Positions 47,100-55,723 of a DNA stretch of 64,000 nt are shown here, one piece after another (positions within the stretch are counted from its first letter, which is position 1; the number at the start of each line of letters is the position of its first letter). The notes below the pieces were generated by a model, which did not search any database, was not told where the DNA came from, and was given only the letters and a program-made list of their open reading frames with translations. The stretch covers positions 1 through 64,000 of the forward strand of contig NZ_PPTT01000012.1 of assembly GCF_003339815.1 (NCBI RefSeq), in the 5' to 3' direction. A program made the translations under genes and the position numbers. This DNA is from Eggerthella sinensis (lineage in GTDB: Bacteria > Actinomycetota > Coriobacteriia > Coriobacteriales > Eggerthellaceae).

Positions 47100-47831
47100 C
47101 TACTCGCTCGCCTTCAAATCCTGTAGAAACGCTTCCCCCTCCTCCGTCAGACGCCACCCTTCATTCCAGACCAGAGCGCCCGCGCGCTCGAGCTTGTCCA
47201 CGAACACGCTGGGCTGCATGGTATGGCGCGTCCCTCCGATGACGGTCTCGAGGACCGGGCGGTCGCGCAGCAGCTCGGCGATGTCGTGGTAGGTGCGGGG
47301 CTTCGCCGCCGTGAACTCGAGCAGCTCGCGGTACACGTCGGCCCGCTCGGGCGCGAGCTGCAAGAGCTCGACGAGGCGAGCACGCGGGCGATGCTGCTCG
47401 ACGAAGCGCGCGCCCACGTCGGTGGTGCGGTACGCCGCGCTGCACACGAGGTCGTCGGCGGCGTCCTCGCCGAGGCCCGCCTTGTCCTCCTGGGTGATGA
47501 GCGCGCCGTTCGCGTCGCGTTCGAGCTTGTTGAGGCCGCCGGCGCGCACGAGGTGCTCGGCGAGGCGGTACGGGTTCTGCGTGGCGCCCTTGAAGGCAGG
47601 CCAGGTTGGCATGGTGCGCTCGATGTCGTCGAGCGTGCGCTCGTCGGCGCAATAGGCCAGCAATCGGTAGAGCGCCTCGCGGTTGAGCGGATGACGGGTC
47701 ACCGTCTCCTCGAGCGCCGCCAGCTGCTCGTCGAACGTGCGCTGCTCCGGCGCTGCGGCCGTCTCGTCGTCGGCCCTGTCGGTGACGGCCGGACGGATCG
47801 GCTCGTTTCCTTGTTCCTGCATAACGGTCAT
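47100..47831 (-). CDS. Uncharacterised protein with winged-helix-like C-terminus
   Basis: This 243-residue soluble protein was not recognised. Residues 1-35 are acidic and disordered. Two similar helical halves follow (about 36-140 and 150-243); the second, YRELLEFTAAKPRTYHDIAE ... GALVWNEGWRLTEEGEAFL, reads like a winged helix. It starts at an ATG close behind GAGGGGGAGG (an internal ATG at 47822 fits the spacing as well) and ends 28 bases before the catalytic gene, so it is probably the first gene of operon 1. It may be a regulator or maturation factor. Confidence 0.55.
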   Translation of the reverse strand: MTVMQEQGNEPIRPAVTDRADDETAAAPEQRTFDEQLAALEETVTRHPLNREALYRLLAYCADERTLDDIERTMPTWPAFKGATQNPYRLAEHLVRAGGLNKLERDANGALITQEDKAGLGEDAADDLVCSAAYRTTDVGARFVEQHRPRARLVELLQLAPERADVYRELLEFTAAKPRTYHDIAELLRDRPVLETVIGGTRHTMQPSVFVDKLERAGALVWNEGWRLTEEGEAFLQDLKASE

Positions 47832-48113
47832 GCACCTCCCCCTCGCTGCATTCTCCTTCGGGCGGCGCTGCGGTGATGCGCCCGGCCCGATGGCCTTACT
47901 CTAGGTCAGCGCAGGGGTCGGAAGCTATCTGCACTCTGCATGAACTCGGGAGAAAAGGTGAGGGAAAAGCTCACGCAAAATGCGTGAGTGAGACGATTTC
48001 AGCGCGACGATGGGAGGTTCGGGCGTTCGGCACGATAAATTCCGACGGGTTCGCATACGTCCCGGCGACGGCGGCGTATACTGGAGGGAAAGCCGGTCGA
48101 AGGGAGAACGCCC
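47832..48113. promoter_or_regulatory. Divergent control region, operon 1 / 48114
   Basis: This 282-bp region holds a dyad CTCACGCA, AAA, TGCGTGAG (47970-47988), a candidate operator, and TATACT (48077-48082) as a -10 for the plus-strand gene. No clear minus-strand promoter was found at the right distance from the dyad. Confidence 0.45.
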
Positions 48114-48611
48114 ATGGACGGATACGTGAAGATGATCGTCGGGTACGTCGTCTTTATTCCCCTTATCGTGCTGATCTTCGTGAGTTCCTGGAAATACTGG
48201 CAGGGGAAATGGCTGCGCACGATCGGCGGGTGGACGTTCGCCCCCGACGAGGGGCCCGAGAGCCTGTACCAGAAGCGGCGGGCGCGGCGCATCGCGCTCG
48301 GCAACCTCGCGCTGGCGGCGCTTGCGGCGGGCACGCTCGTCTCGGTTACCCTCGAGGCGACGGGCAGCGGCCCGCGCACCTCTATGCTGTCGTGGAACTT
48401 GGCGCTGTCGGCCGTGCTCGTGGGGAGCGCCGCGTGGATACTCGCAACGGGACGCCGCGACGGCAAGGCGGTGGCGCAGGCGGCGGCCGGCACCGGCCCG
48501 GGGCTCGTCGAGAACTACGAGCTCAACACGACTCGCGCGGTCGTCCTCGTTCTTGCCATGGTGGCGGTTATGGCGGTGGAGATCGGAGGCGGGTTCGTCG
48601 CTCCTTGGTAG
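48114..48611 (+). CDS. Small membrane protein, DUF3784-like
   Basis: A 165-residue protein with four hydrophobic segments. TM1 is followed by YWQGKWLRTIGGW, like the genes at 33284 and 38592, then a charged loop with YQKRRARRIALGNLALAALAAGTLVSV and two C-terminal TM segments. The ATG follows AAGGGAGAACGCCC. Single gene with its own promoter and a strong terminator. The function is unknown. Confidence 0.6.
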   Translation: MDGYVKMIVGYVVFIPLIVLIFVSSWKYWQGKWLRTIGGWTFAPDEGPESLYQKRRARRIALGNLALAALAAGTLVSVTLEATGSGPRTSMLSWNLALSAVLVGSAAWILATGRRDGKAVAQAAAGTGPGLVENYELNTTRAVVLVLAMVAVMAVEIGGGFVAPW

Positions 48612-48630
48612 GCTTCCCGTTCGACGCAGC

Positions 48631-48666
48631 GCAGCGCCCCGCCGGGTATGGACGGCGGGGCGCTGC
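48631..48666. terminator. Bidirectional terminator
   Basis: A 13-bp perfect stem starting GCAGCGCCCCGCC closes a 10-base loop and is followed by TGGTTTTC. It ends both the plus-strand 48114 gene and molybdoenzyme operon 2 on the minus strand. Confidence 0.8.
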
Positions 48667-48680
48667 TGGTTTTCGGGCCG

Positions 48681-49580
48681 CTAGTCGACGGGGGCCGGTT
48701 CCGGGTCCTCGAGGGCTGCGGGCGCGGGCGCGGGCTCCGCGTCGGGCGCGTCCTTCGGGGACGAGAGCCGCACCTTGATGGACTTCGTGGGGCAGTTCTC
48801 CACGCAGTCGAGGCAGAAGGTGCAGGAGTCCAGCGTCGCCTCGCCGGGGTTCGCCACGTCGATGCCCTCGGGGCACGCGGCGGAGCAGGCGCGGCAGCCG
48901 TCCTTGGATATGCAGGTGGCGCAGTCCGCCTGCGGGCGGGCGCCGAGGCCCAGCCTCGCGCGCGCCTTCGCGGCGAGCCCGAAGAAGAACCCGAGCGGGC
49001 AGACCGCGGCGCACCAGCGCTTGAACAGGAAGAGCTCGGCGAGGAGCATGAGGGGGAACACGACGAGCTCCCAGCCCGGCTGCAGCAGCACGAACACGCG
49101 GTTGAGCGCCCAGAGCGTGCCGAAGACGAGCCCGATCGGGCACAGCAGGCAGAACACGGGGAAGCCCACGGCGAAGGACGCGGCGAGCAGCACGGCGAGG
49201 ACGAGGCCCTGGGTCTTGAGGCCGGCGTCGCTCGCGCAGGACGCGCAGGACGACGGCTTTTCGGGAGCCTGCTCGCCGCCGCGGCCGAGGATGCCGCGCG
49301 GGGCGCGCCCTCCGAAGACGTTGCGCAGCAGCTGCGAGGGGCACAGCCACGAGCAGAACGCCCGTCCCAGCAGGAACACGACGGCGAGCACGGCGAGCAC
49401 GCCGGGCAGCAGCGCCCAGGGGACGGAACCCGACGCCGCCGCGATCTGGGCGAAGCCCGCCGGGCAGAGCGCGCACAGCGTGCCCAGGGGCGCGCCCCCG
49501 CCGAGGTGCGCGGAGGCGGCGGCCAGCGCGAGCGCGAGCGCCGCGACGGCGATGCGGGCCATCTTCACCTTGGTCTTCAT
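48681..49580 (-). CDS. NapH-like membrane polyferredoxin
   Basis: A 299-residue membrane protein with four or five TM segments and cytoplasmic iron-sulfur motifs. CALCPAGF, FCSWLCPSQLLR, CLLCPIG and CAAVCPLG are the NapH/NosR-type CxxxCP loops, and the C-terminus has CRACSAACPEG and CTFCLDCVENCPTKSI for two [4Fe-4S] clusters. NapGH pairs pass electrons from menaquinol to periplasmic or extracellular reductases. The ATG overlaps the NapG-like gene (ATGA). It is the last gene of operon 2. Confidence 0.88.
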   Translation of the reverse strand: MKTKVKMARIAVAALALALAAASAHLGGGAPLGTLCALCPAGFAQIAAASGSVPWALLPGVLAVLAVVFLLGRAFCSWLCPSQLLRNVFGGRAPRGILGRGGEQAPEKPSSCASCASDAGLKTQGLVLAVLLAASFAVGFPVFCLLCPIGLVFGTLWALNRVFVLLQPGWELVVFPLMLLAELFLFKRWCAAVCPLGFFFGLAAKARARLGLGARPQADCATCISKDGCRACSAACPEGIDVANPGEATLDSCTFCLDCVENCPTKSIKVRLSSPKDAPDAEPAPAPAALEDPEPAPVD

Positions 49581-50314
49581 GAAGCGCCTCCCGACTCCCT
49601 CGTCGCGTCCGGCCCGTCGGGATGGACGCCTTTCGAATGGGGCGCGAGAGCGCCGCCGGCCGGCGCGGTGCGGCCCGCGGCCAGCTCCGCGCTCGAGATC
49701 GCGCCCTCGGCCCGCGCCGCGGCGCTCTCGCGCGACGCCACCACGATGCCCTTCGCCGAGGCCGACGCGTCGTAGGCGCGCAGCGACGCCGAGGGGCACA
49801 CCTGCTCGCAGCGCCCGCACCCGTCGCAGAAGTCGGCGTGCACGACCGGGCGGTCGCGGTCGTCGAGGGTTATCGCGCCCTCCACGGGGCACTCGTCCCC
49901 GCACACCGTGCAGCCGGCCCAGTCCCAGGCCACGCATGCGTCCTTCACGACCACCGCCACGCCCAGGTCGCGCTCGCGCTCCCCGCCGGGCGACAGCGCG
50001 CCGGTGGGGCACGCCTCGACGCACCTCATGCAGAAGTCGCAGCACCCGTCGGCGAAAGAAAGCATGGGCGTGCCGTACGCCACGAGGCTCTCGGCCAGCG
50101 GCACCGGCGTGACGATGCCGTAGGGGCACGCCTGCAAACAGCGCATGCAGCGGTCGCACGCCGCCGCGAGCGCGCGGTTCGACGCCGCGCCGGGCGGGCG
50201 CACGAACGCCGCGTCGGCCTGGCGCGACACCGCGCCGAACCCGCCCGCGCCCACCATCGCCGCGCCCACGGCGCCGGCCGCGAGGAACCCGCGCCGGGTG
50301 ATCGAGGCCGTCAT
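49577..50314 (-). CDS. NapG-like Tat-exported ferredoxin
   Basis: A 245-residue exported ferredoxin. TRRGFLAAGAVGAAM is a Tat signal. Four cluster motifs follow: CDRCMRCLQACPYG, CCDFCMRCVEACPTG, CTVCGDECPVEG and CDGCGRCEQVCPS. It would accept electrons from the NapH-like protein and hand them to the reductase of operon 2. The alanine- and glycine-rich tail has no obvious role. Its start overlaps the TorD gene and its end overlaps the NapH gene. Confidence 0.9.
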   Translation of the reverse strand: MTASITRRGFLAAGAVGAAMVGAGGFGAVSRQADAAFVRPPGAASNRALAAACDRCMRCLQACPYGIVTPVPLAESLVAYGTPMLSFADGCCDFCMRCVEACPTGALSPGGERERDLGVAVVVKDACVAWDWAGCTVCGDECPVEGAITLDDRDRPVVHADFCDGCGRCEQVCPSASLRAYDASASAKGIVVASRESAAARAEGAISSAELAAGRTAPAGGALAPHSKGVHPDGPDATRESGGAS

Positions 50315-50988
50315 TCCAGCACCTCGGCGAGCTCGTCGGCATCGGCAACCAGGAAGGCGCGGGTGAACGACGCGAGGTGCGCGTAGAAGCCCTCACCCGC
50401 CGCAGACTCCATGTCAACGGCGAAGCGGTCAGTCCAGTTCAGCAGATGGTCGTGCAGGAAGAGGCGCTGCGCTGCAAGCGAGGCTTCGGCGGCGTCGGCG
50501 TCGTTCGCGCGCAGCTCGTCGGCGGCGCGCTCGCCGAGGCGCGCCATGAAGGCGAGCTCGACGGCCAGATGGTCTTCCGGCTCGGTGAAGCCGGGGTTCT
50601 TCTCGAAACGGGCATCGCGGTAGACGTGCAGCACGTCCGCGTAGGCGTCCTGCATCATGAGGCCGCCGTCGCTCGTGTACACCGACTCGTAGGGGAAGGC
50701 CTTCTGCGCCGTGCGCGGCCCCATGCCGAAGAACACGAGGTCGAACACCACAGCCAGCTGCTCAAGGGCCCGCTCGTCAAGGTCGGCGACGTCCGAGCGC
50801 AGCGCGGAGAACGCCGCGTCGAGCGCCGGGTCGTCGAAGGAATACGCGTCGCACGCCGCAAGCTGCTGCGCGAACGCCGCATCGAGCTCCTTCTCGAAGC
50901 AACGCGACAGCAGCGCGTACACGCGACTGCGGTTCTCGCAGAACCCGATGAGGTTCGCTGCAAGCTCCGCAGAGAGAGGTTCGGTCAT
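50311..50988 (-). CDS. TorD/DmsD family chaperone 2
   Basis: A 225-residue helical chaperone, similar in layout to the one at 42843: FPYESVYTSDGGLMMQDAYADVLHVYR and EPEDHLAVELAFM. It should bind the Tat signal of the catalytic subunit at 52712. The ATG follows AAGGAGATCAATC. It is separated from the dmsC-like gene by about 290 bp of strongly structured DNA but coupled by overlap to the NapG-like gene. Confidence 0.9.
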   Translation of the reverse strand: MTEPLSAELAANLIGFCENRSRVYALLSRCFEKELDAAFAQQLAACDAYSFDDPALDAAFSALRSDVADLDERALEQLAVVFDLVFFGMGPRTAQKAFPYESVYTSDGGLMMQDAYADVLHVYRDARFEKNPGFTEPEDHLAVELAFMARLGERAADELRANDADAAEASLAAQRLFLHDHLLNWTDRFAVDMESAAGEGFYAHLASFTRAFLVADADELAEVLE

Positions 50989-51280
50989 GATTGATCTCCT
51001 TGCTTCGTTCCTGTTAGTTGCGGCGCGTGGGCGCCTTTCCCATGCGCGCCCCTCCCTTTCCCATGGCGCGCCCGTGGACGCGCCGGTGGGGTTCGGCGCT
51101 GCGCGCCGATCGTTCGACCCGCGCATCCCTCGATCGGCGCGCAGCGCCGAAATCCACCGGCTCGCTTTCAAGCGCGCCATGGGAGGGAGGGCGCGCCACG
51201 AGAAAGGGAGCACCCCCTCCCCGGCGCACTATGGGGAGGGGCGCCGCGCCGGGGGCAACCCCCGGCGCGGGCCGCTCTCA
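50989..51280. repeat. Structured intergenic region with large inverted repeats
   Basis: No credible gene lies here; open frames on both strands are products of symmetry and high GC. A 21-bp perfect inverted repeat (51092-51112 with 51131-51151, starting TTCGGCGCTGCG) sits inside a longer imperfect palindrome whose outer arms include CCATGGCGCGC (about 51060-51071) and GCGCGCCATGG (about 51174-51184). A separate 12-bp hairpin, CCGCGCCGGGGG/CCCCCGGCGCGG around CAA, is at 51244-51270, ten bases after the dmsC-like stop on the minus strand. Confidence 0.8.
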
Positions 51281-52135
51281 TTACCGGTAGATGAACTGCT
51301 CCACGCTCGTGCCCACGCCGTACATGATGACGCGCAGCACGACGGCGCCGATGGCCGAGCAGGCGCAGGCGGCGAACAGGTAGGGCGCGAGGCCGGCGGC
51401 CTTGCCCTTCCCCGCTTGCACGAGGGCGAGCGCGCTCAGGGCCACGGGGGCGGCAAGCCCCACGATGACGACGCCCACCCAGAACATGGGGGCCATGTCG
51501 CCGGAGATCAGACGCTCGATGGAGCGCGTCGGAGCCTGGTAGGGCGCCACGGCGATCCAGATCACGTACGCAAGCGACGTCACCACCATGATCAGCACGC
51601 CCGCCAGCGCCAGCTTGAGCGCGAAGCCGCGCTCGTCATCGGCGCCGCGCAGCAGCACGAGCCCGCACATGAGCGTCATGCCCATGGCCAGCCCGCCGCC
51701 CAGGAACATCAACGGCAGGGCGATGCTGTCCCACGCGGGACGGGCGGCGATCAGGTACGACGCGCCCGCCACGAACGGCAGCACCAAGCCTATGACGCCG
51801 CCCAGCACGCCGGACACCTTCGACGCCGTGGGGTAGTCCTTCTTCGCCAAAACGAGGTAAACGAGCGCCACGATGCCCATGATGGCCACGACGAACAGCT
51901 CTTTCGACAAACCGGAACCCAGGTTGCCCAGCAGGTGCGTCGCGCGCTCGGGATGCCCCATGTGCAGCACCGACACGCACCCGCCCACGGCGAGGCAGAC
52001 GAAGGCCACGAGCGCGCCTGCGAACCGCACGTCGCGGAACTTGCCCTTAAGCTCGCCCACGCCCAGGAAGACGAAGCATCCCGAGGTCACGCCCAACAAC
52101 ACGCTGAAGATGAGAAGGGGCCATTGGATTTCCAT
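51281..52135 (-). CDS. DmsC-like membrane anchor subunit
   Basis: A 284-residue protein with eight hydrophobic segments, of the DmsC type (menaquinol-oxidising anchor without haem). The opening EIQWPLLIFSVLLGVTSGCF and the stretch VSVLHMGHPERATHLLGNLGSGLSKE are characteristic of DmsC. The ATG at 52135 is chosen after AAAGGGG; GTG at 52141 is an alternative. It follows the ferredoxin subunit gene by 2 bases and completes a classical dmsABC set. Confidence 0.9.
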   Translation of the reverse strand: MEIQWPLLIFSVLLGVTSGCFVFLGVGELKGKFRDVRFAGALVAFVCLAVGGCVSVLHMGHPERATHLLGNLGSGLSKELFVVAIMGIVALVYLVLAKKDYPTASKVSGVLGGVIGLVLPFVAGASYLIAARPAWDSIALPLMFLGGGLAMGMTLMCGLVLLRGADDERGFALKLALAGVLIMVVTSLAYVIWIAVAPYQAPTRSIERLISGDMAPMFWVGVVIVGLAAPVALSALALVQAGKGKAAGLAPYLFAACACSAIGAVVLRVIMYGVGTSVEQFIYR

Positions 52136-52137
52136 GC

Positions 52138-52710
52138 TCACTCATCCCCTTTCCACGAGAACTTGTCCAATCCGTAGGTCACGCCGGGATGGTTCCCCAC
52201 GTCCTTCAACTTGTGCGTCTGCTTCGAGGACGCCATCTTCGCCACGTCGGACGACGGATCGTCCAAGTCGCCGAACAGGCGCGCCTGGCCGGGGCAGTGC
52301 TTGACGCACGCCGGCTTCTCGCCCTTGTCGATGAGGTGCGCGCACATCGTGCACTTCTCGATGACGCCCTTGTCCTTGCTCGTGTCGTACGTGCGCACGC
52401 CGTAGGGGCAGGCCATGACGCAGTACTGGCAGCCGATGCACTTGCTGTGGTCCACCAGCACCACGCCGTCCTCGCGCTTGTACGAGGCTCCCGTCGGGCA
52501 CACGCTCACGCACTGCGGGTCGTCGCAATGCTGGCACGCCACGGGAAGGTAGTACATCTCCAGGTCGGGGTACGTGCCGGAGGGCCCCACGGTCAGCACC
52601 TTGTTGTAGAAGGTGCCCAATCCCACGTTGTTCTCCTGCTTGCATACCACGGCGCAGGAGTGGCACCCGATGCAGCTATCCAAGTCGATAGCGATGATGT
52701 TGCGCGTCAT
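52138..52710 (-). CDS. DmsB-like four-cluster ferredoxin subunit 2
   Basis: A 190-residue subunit with four [4Fe-4S] motifs: CIGCHSCAVVCKQ, CQHCDDPQCVSVCP, CIGCQYCVMACPYG and CTMCAHLIDKG with distal CVKHCPG. It transfers electrons between the DmsC-like anchor and the catalytic subunit. The ATG at 52710 lies one base after the catalytic gene's stop. No signal peptide; export should be together with the Tat-tagged partner. Confidence 0.94.
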   Translation of the reverse strand: MTRNIIAIDLDSCIGCHSCAVVCKQENNVGLGTFYNKVLTVGPSGTYPDLEMYYLPVACQHCDDPQCVSVCPTGASYKREDGVVLVDHSKCIGCQYCVMACPYGVRTYDTSKDKGVIEKCTMCAHLIDKGEKPACVKHCPGQARLFGDLDDPSSDVAKMASSKQTHKLKDVGNHPGVTYGLDKFSWKGDE

Positions 52711-52711
52711 G

Positions 52712-55606
52712 CTACTTCGCACCTCCCTTCGTCACCTGCACCACGCCGTCGGTCTGGCCATCGCTGGCAAGCTGGTCGGCGGAAAGCGGCAGGAATATCT
52801 TCAAGTCCTCGGAATTCATGCAGATGTTATTCGGCGCGCCCTCTTCGGCCTTGTATATTTTGCAGAGGCCCCCGTAGTTGTCGGTGCCCACCGCCGGGTC
52901 GTAGGGTCCGTCGTTCTCGAACAGGATGTTGCAGTTGCAGTCGAACGCCCCGTGCAAATCGTCGGTGGCCTCGCGCTCGGGGAACCACCAGTCGTGCTCG
53001 ACGTGGATCATGTCGGGATTCATGGCGTCCGTGAGGTTCGCGCGCTGGCGGATGCGGTCGACGTACGTCTCGATCCACACCCAGTCGTCCTGCTCGATGC
53101 CGTGCTCGGCCGCCGTCGCGGGGTTGATGTCCACCGTCGGGAACATGTGCACCTCGCGCATCCACGGCGAGTTGCGGTACTCGGTGTGGAAGAACGCGTG
53201 GCTGCGTCCGCCGGTGATGAGCGTGTAGGGGTACGCTTCCAGCAGGTCGGGACGCGAGCGCTTCGTGATGGGCGGCTCGATGTAGATGGGCAGCGGGCCG
53301 TTGCCGTACAGGAGCAGATCCTCGCTCCACAGCTCCATCTTCGCGTTGTCGGACTGCGGATGCGCCGGAACCTCGGTGCCGTCGGGCAGCGTGTAGCCGG
53401 GCGTACGGTACACCGCGCCCTGCTTGTTGCCGCGGAACATCGTGCTGAAGCCGGGCTTCATGTCGCCGCTCTTGCGCATCATGCCGCTTTCGTACTTCGG
53501 CATGCCGCGCACCTCGGTCATCTGCACGCCCGTGATGGAAATGCGCTCGCGGAAGTCCTCGAAGTTCGACTTGAGCTTCTCGGGCAGCGTCGGCGGGCCG
53601 GCCAGCATGTAGTCGAACCACTCGTACTTGTCCTTCCAGTACATGTTCACGTTCATGTACTTCGCGAACTCGAAGCAGATGTCCATGTCGTCCTTGCACT
53701 CGCCGAGCGGCGCATGGAACGGCTGGCGGATGAGCAGCGTGTGGCTCGTGGGGTATCCGTGGCCGGAGTGCGGCCATTCCACGCGGTCGACCTCGCTGGG
53801 GTGCGCGGCCGGCAGCAGGATGTCGGCGAGCTCTCCCGACGGGGTGATGTACAGGTCCACGTTCACGAAGAAGTCGAGCTTCTTCATGCCCTCGGCGATC
53901 TGACGGCCGCTCTCGATGGACATGATGGGCTCGGACGTCTGCTGCCACAAACCGTGGATCTGGAACGGGTCGCCCTCGAGCATGGCCTTCGTGGTGGCGG
54001 CGCCGAAGCCGCCCTGCTGGCCGAGCACCACCTGGCCGCCGTTCTTCTGCACGGTTTCCACGAGCTCGCCGGTCTTGTCGTCGGCCACCCATATCTTCTG
54101 GTGGCCGGTGTTCTGGCACACCGACAGGCGGTTGATGTTGCGCGCGGTGCTCATGCGCAGGTCGCTCATGAGGCCCTTCATCTGCGGCACGATGTCGAAC
54201 ATCGAGTTCTCGTAACCGGTGGCGGGCTCGCGGGCGATGTTCTGGCCGCCCTCGGAATCGAAGTTGCCGGCGAGCGCCATCATGATGGTGAACGCCTGCG
54301 AGATGCCGGACGTGTTGATGGAGAACTCAACCTTCTGGCCGCGCGTGAAGCACGCGTGCGGGCTCGCGTCGATGTAGGCGCTGATGGCCTCGCGGATCTT
54401 GTCCTCGGGCAGCTCGCAGAACTCGGCGGCGCGCTCGATGGTCCACGGCGTGACGTGCTCGACGAGGATGTCCCAGCTCGTGCGGTAGGTCTTGCCCTCG
54501 ATCTCGCGGCTGCCGGACAGCGCCGGCTTCGCGTCGGCCACGATGGTGCCGTCGGCGTCGAGCCACTGCAGCGCCTTGTCGCCGCCTACGCCGTTCTTGT
54601 TCTGCCAGTCGCCGGACCAGTAGATCAGCTGGTCGTGCGCCTCGTCCCATGCGGGGTACAGCTCTTCGTTTCCGCCCTCTTTGATCATGGATTCGCGCAG
54701 CTGGTAGCCCGTGCCCTCTTCGTCGATGAAGAACGGCGCGTTCGTCCAGTAGCGGGCGAAGTCGGTGGCGCACTTGTCCGAGTGGATGATCTCGTTGATG
54801 AAGGCCAGGGCCAGCGCCATGTCGGAGCCGGGGCGGATGGGCAGCCAGATGTCGGCCTTCGAGGCCGTGCACGTGTAGCGCGGGTCGACGGCGATCACCT
54901 TCGCGCCGCGCTCCTGCGCGCGCTTCACGGTGAGCCAGTCGTAGTAGCCGCGGCTGCGCTCCTGGCGGCACCAGATGAGGATGCAGTCGGCGTTGTTGCC
55001 GTCCCAGCCGGTGTACTGCGTCTCGTCGCCGTACAGGCGCTGCGACGTGAAGTAGGAGCCGAGCCAGCACAGGTTGCCCACGCCGAACGTGGCCGTGCTT
55101 CCCAGCTCGAGCCATAGGCGGTTGATGGCCTGGAACTGGTGGTTGTCGCGGCCCGTGCCGTACTGGTGCGCGATGGTGTGCCAGCCGTATTCCTCGCCGA
55201 TCTTCGTGTACTCGTCGCGCGCGGTCTCGTAGGCTTCCTCCCACGTGATGCGCTTCCACTGGCCCGCGCCGCGCTCGCCCACGCGCTTCTGCGGGTAGCG
55301 AATGCGCGTGGGGTTGTACAGCTCCTGCGGGATGGCGAACGCGCGCCCGCACAGGGTGCCCTCGCTGAACAGGTCGGGGTTGCCCTCCACCTTCACGAGG
55401 CGTCCGTCCTTGACGTGCCCGAACAGCGCGCAGCGCCCGTAGCACTGGCGGCATGCGCTGGGGATCACCTGCACGTCGTCCCCGCTCGACGGTGCGCTCC
55501 CCTCGCCCTCTTGAGCGAATGCGCTGGTGGTGTTCAGCAGCAACGCTGACGATGCTGCCAGGGCCGAAGTCTTCACGAAACTTCGGCGGCTCATATGTAG
55601 CGACAT
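52712..55606 (-). CDS. Molybdopterin oxidoreductase catalytic subunit 2 (DMSO reductase family)
   Basis: A 964-residue enzyme with a Tat signal (SRRSFVK at 6-12, cleavage near TSAFA). The [4Fe-4S] cysteines are Cys52, Cys55, Cys59 and Cys86. FGVGNLCWLGSYF lies in the metal-ligand region, suggesting a Cys ligand. DPRYTCTASKADIWLPIRPGSDMALAL is the usual pterin-binding core. The start at 55606 follows GGAGGAG closely; an ATG at 55594 would remove only four residues. The substrate is unknown. The operon adds a DmsC anchor and NapGH-type ferredoxins, so electrons could enter by two routes. Confidence 0.9.
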   Translation of the reverse strand: MSLHMSRRSFVKTSALAASSALLLNTTSAFAQEGEGSAPSSGDDVQVIPSACRQCYGRCALFGHVKDGRLVKVEGNPDLFSEGTLCGRAFAIPQELYNPTRIRYPQKRVGERGAGQWKRITWEEAYETARDEYTKIGEEYGWHTIAHQYGTGRDNHQFQAINRLWLELGSTATFGVGNLCWLGSYFTSQRLYGDETQYTGWDGNNADCILIWCRQERSRGYYDWLTVKRAQERGAKVIAVDPRYTCTASKADIWLPIRPGSDMALALAFINEIIHSDKCATDFARYWTNAPFFIDEEGTGYQLRESMIKEGGNEELYPAWDEAHDQLIYWSGDWQNKNGVGGDKALQWLDADGTIVADAKPALSGSREIEGKTYRTSWDILVEHVTPWTIERAAEFCELPEDKIREAISAYIDASPHACFTRGQKVEFSINTSGISQAFTIMMALAGNFDSEGGQNIAREPATGYENSMFDIVPQMKGLMSDLRMSTARNINRLSVCQNTGHQKIWVADDKTGELVETVQKNGGQVVLGQQGGFGAATTKAMLEGDPFQIHGLWQQTSEPIMSIESGRQIAEGMKKLDFFVNVDLYITPSGELADILLPAAHPSEVDRVEWPHSGHGYPTSHTLLIRQPFHAPLGECKDDMDICFEFAKYMNVNMYWKDKYEWFDYMLAGPPTLPEKLKSNFEDFRERISITGVQMTEVRGMPKYESGMMRKSGDMKPGFSTMFRGNKQGAVYRTPGYTLPDGTEVPAHPQSDNAKMELWSEDLLLYGNGPLPIYIEPPITKRSRPDLLEAYPYTLITGGRSHAFFHTEYRNSPWMREVHMFPTVDINPATAAEHGIEQDDWVWIETYVDRIRQRANLTDAMNPDMIHVEHDWWFPEREATDDLHGAFDCNCNILFENDGPYDPAVGTDNYGGLCKIYKAEEGAPNNICMNSEDLKIFLPLSADQLASDGQTDGVVQVTKGGAK

Positions 55607-55723
55607 CTCTCCTCCGTTTGCTCTCTCGTCTCTTCCCTGATCGTTCCGGCGGCGCCTCGTCAGCGCCCCCGTCACGGGCATCAGTATCGAGTACGAGGGC
55701 AAACGAAGCCCATACCCCTTGCG

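Noticed and set aside
51014-51290. Open frames on both strands in the palindromic gap
   Set aside because: They arise from the inverted repeats and GC bias; no ribosome binding site or family similarity.
44240-55606. Assignment of either molybdoenzyme as a specific gut catechol dehydroxylase
   Set aside because: The family fits but no residue or neighbour visible here separates those enzymes from other DMSO reductase family members.
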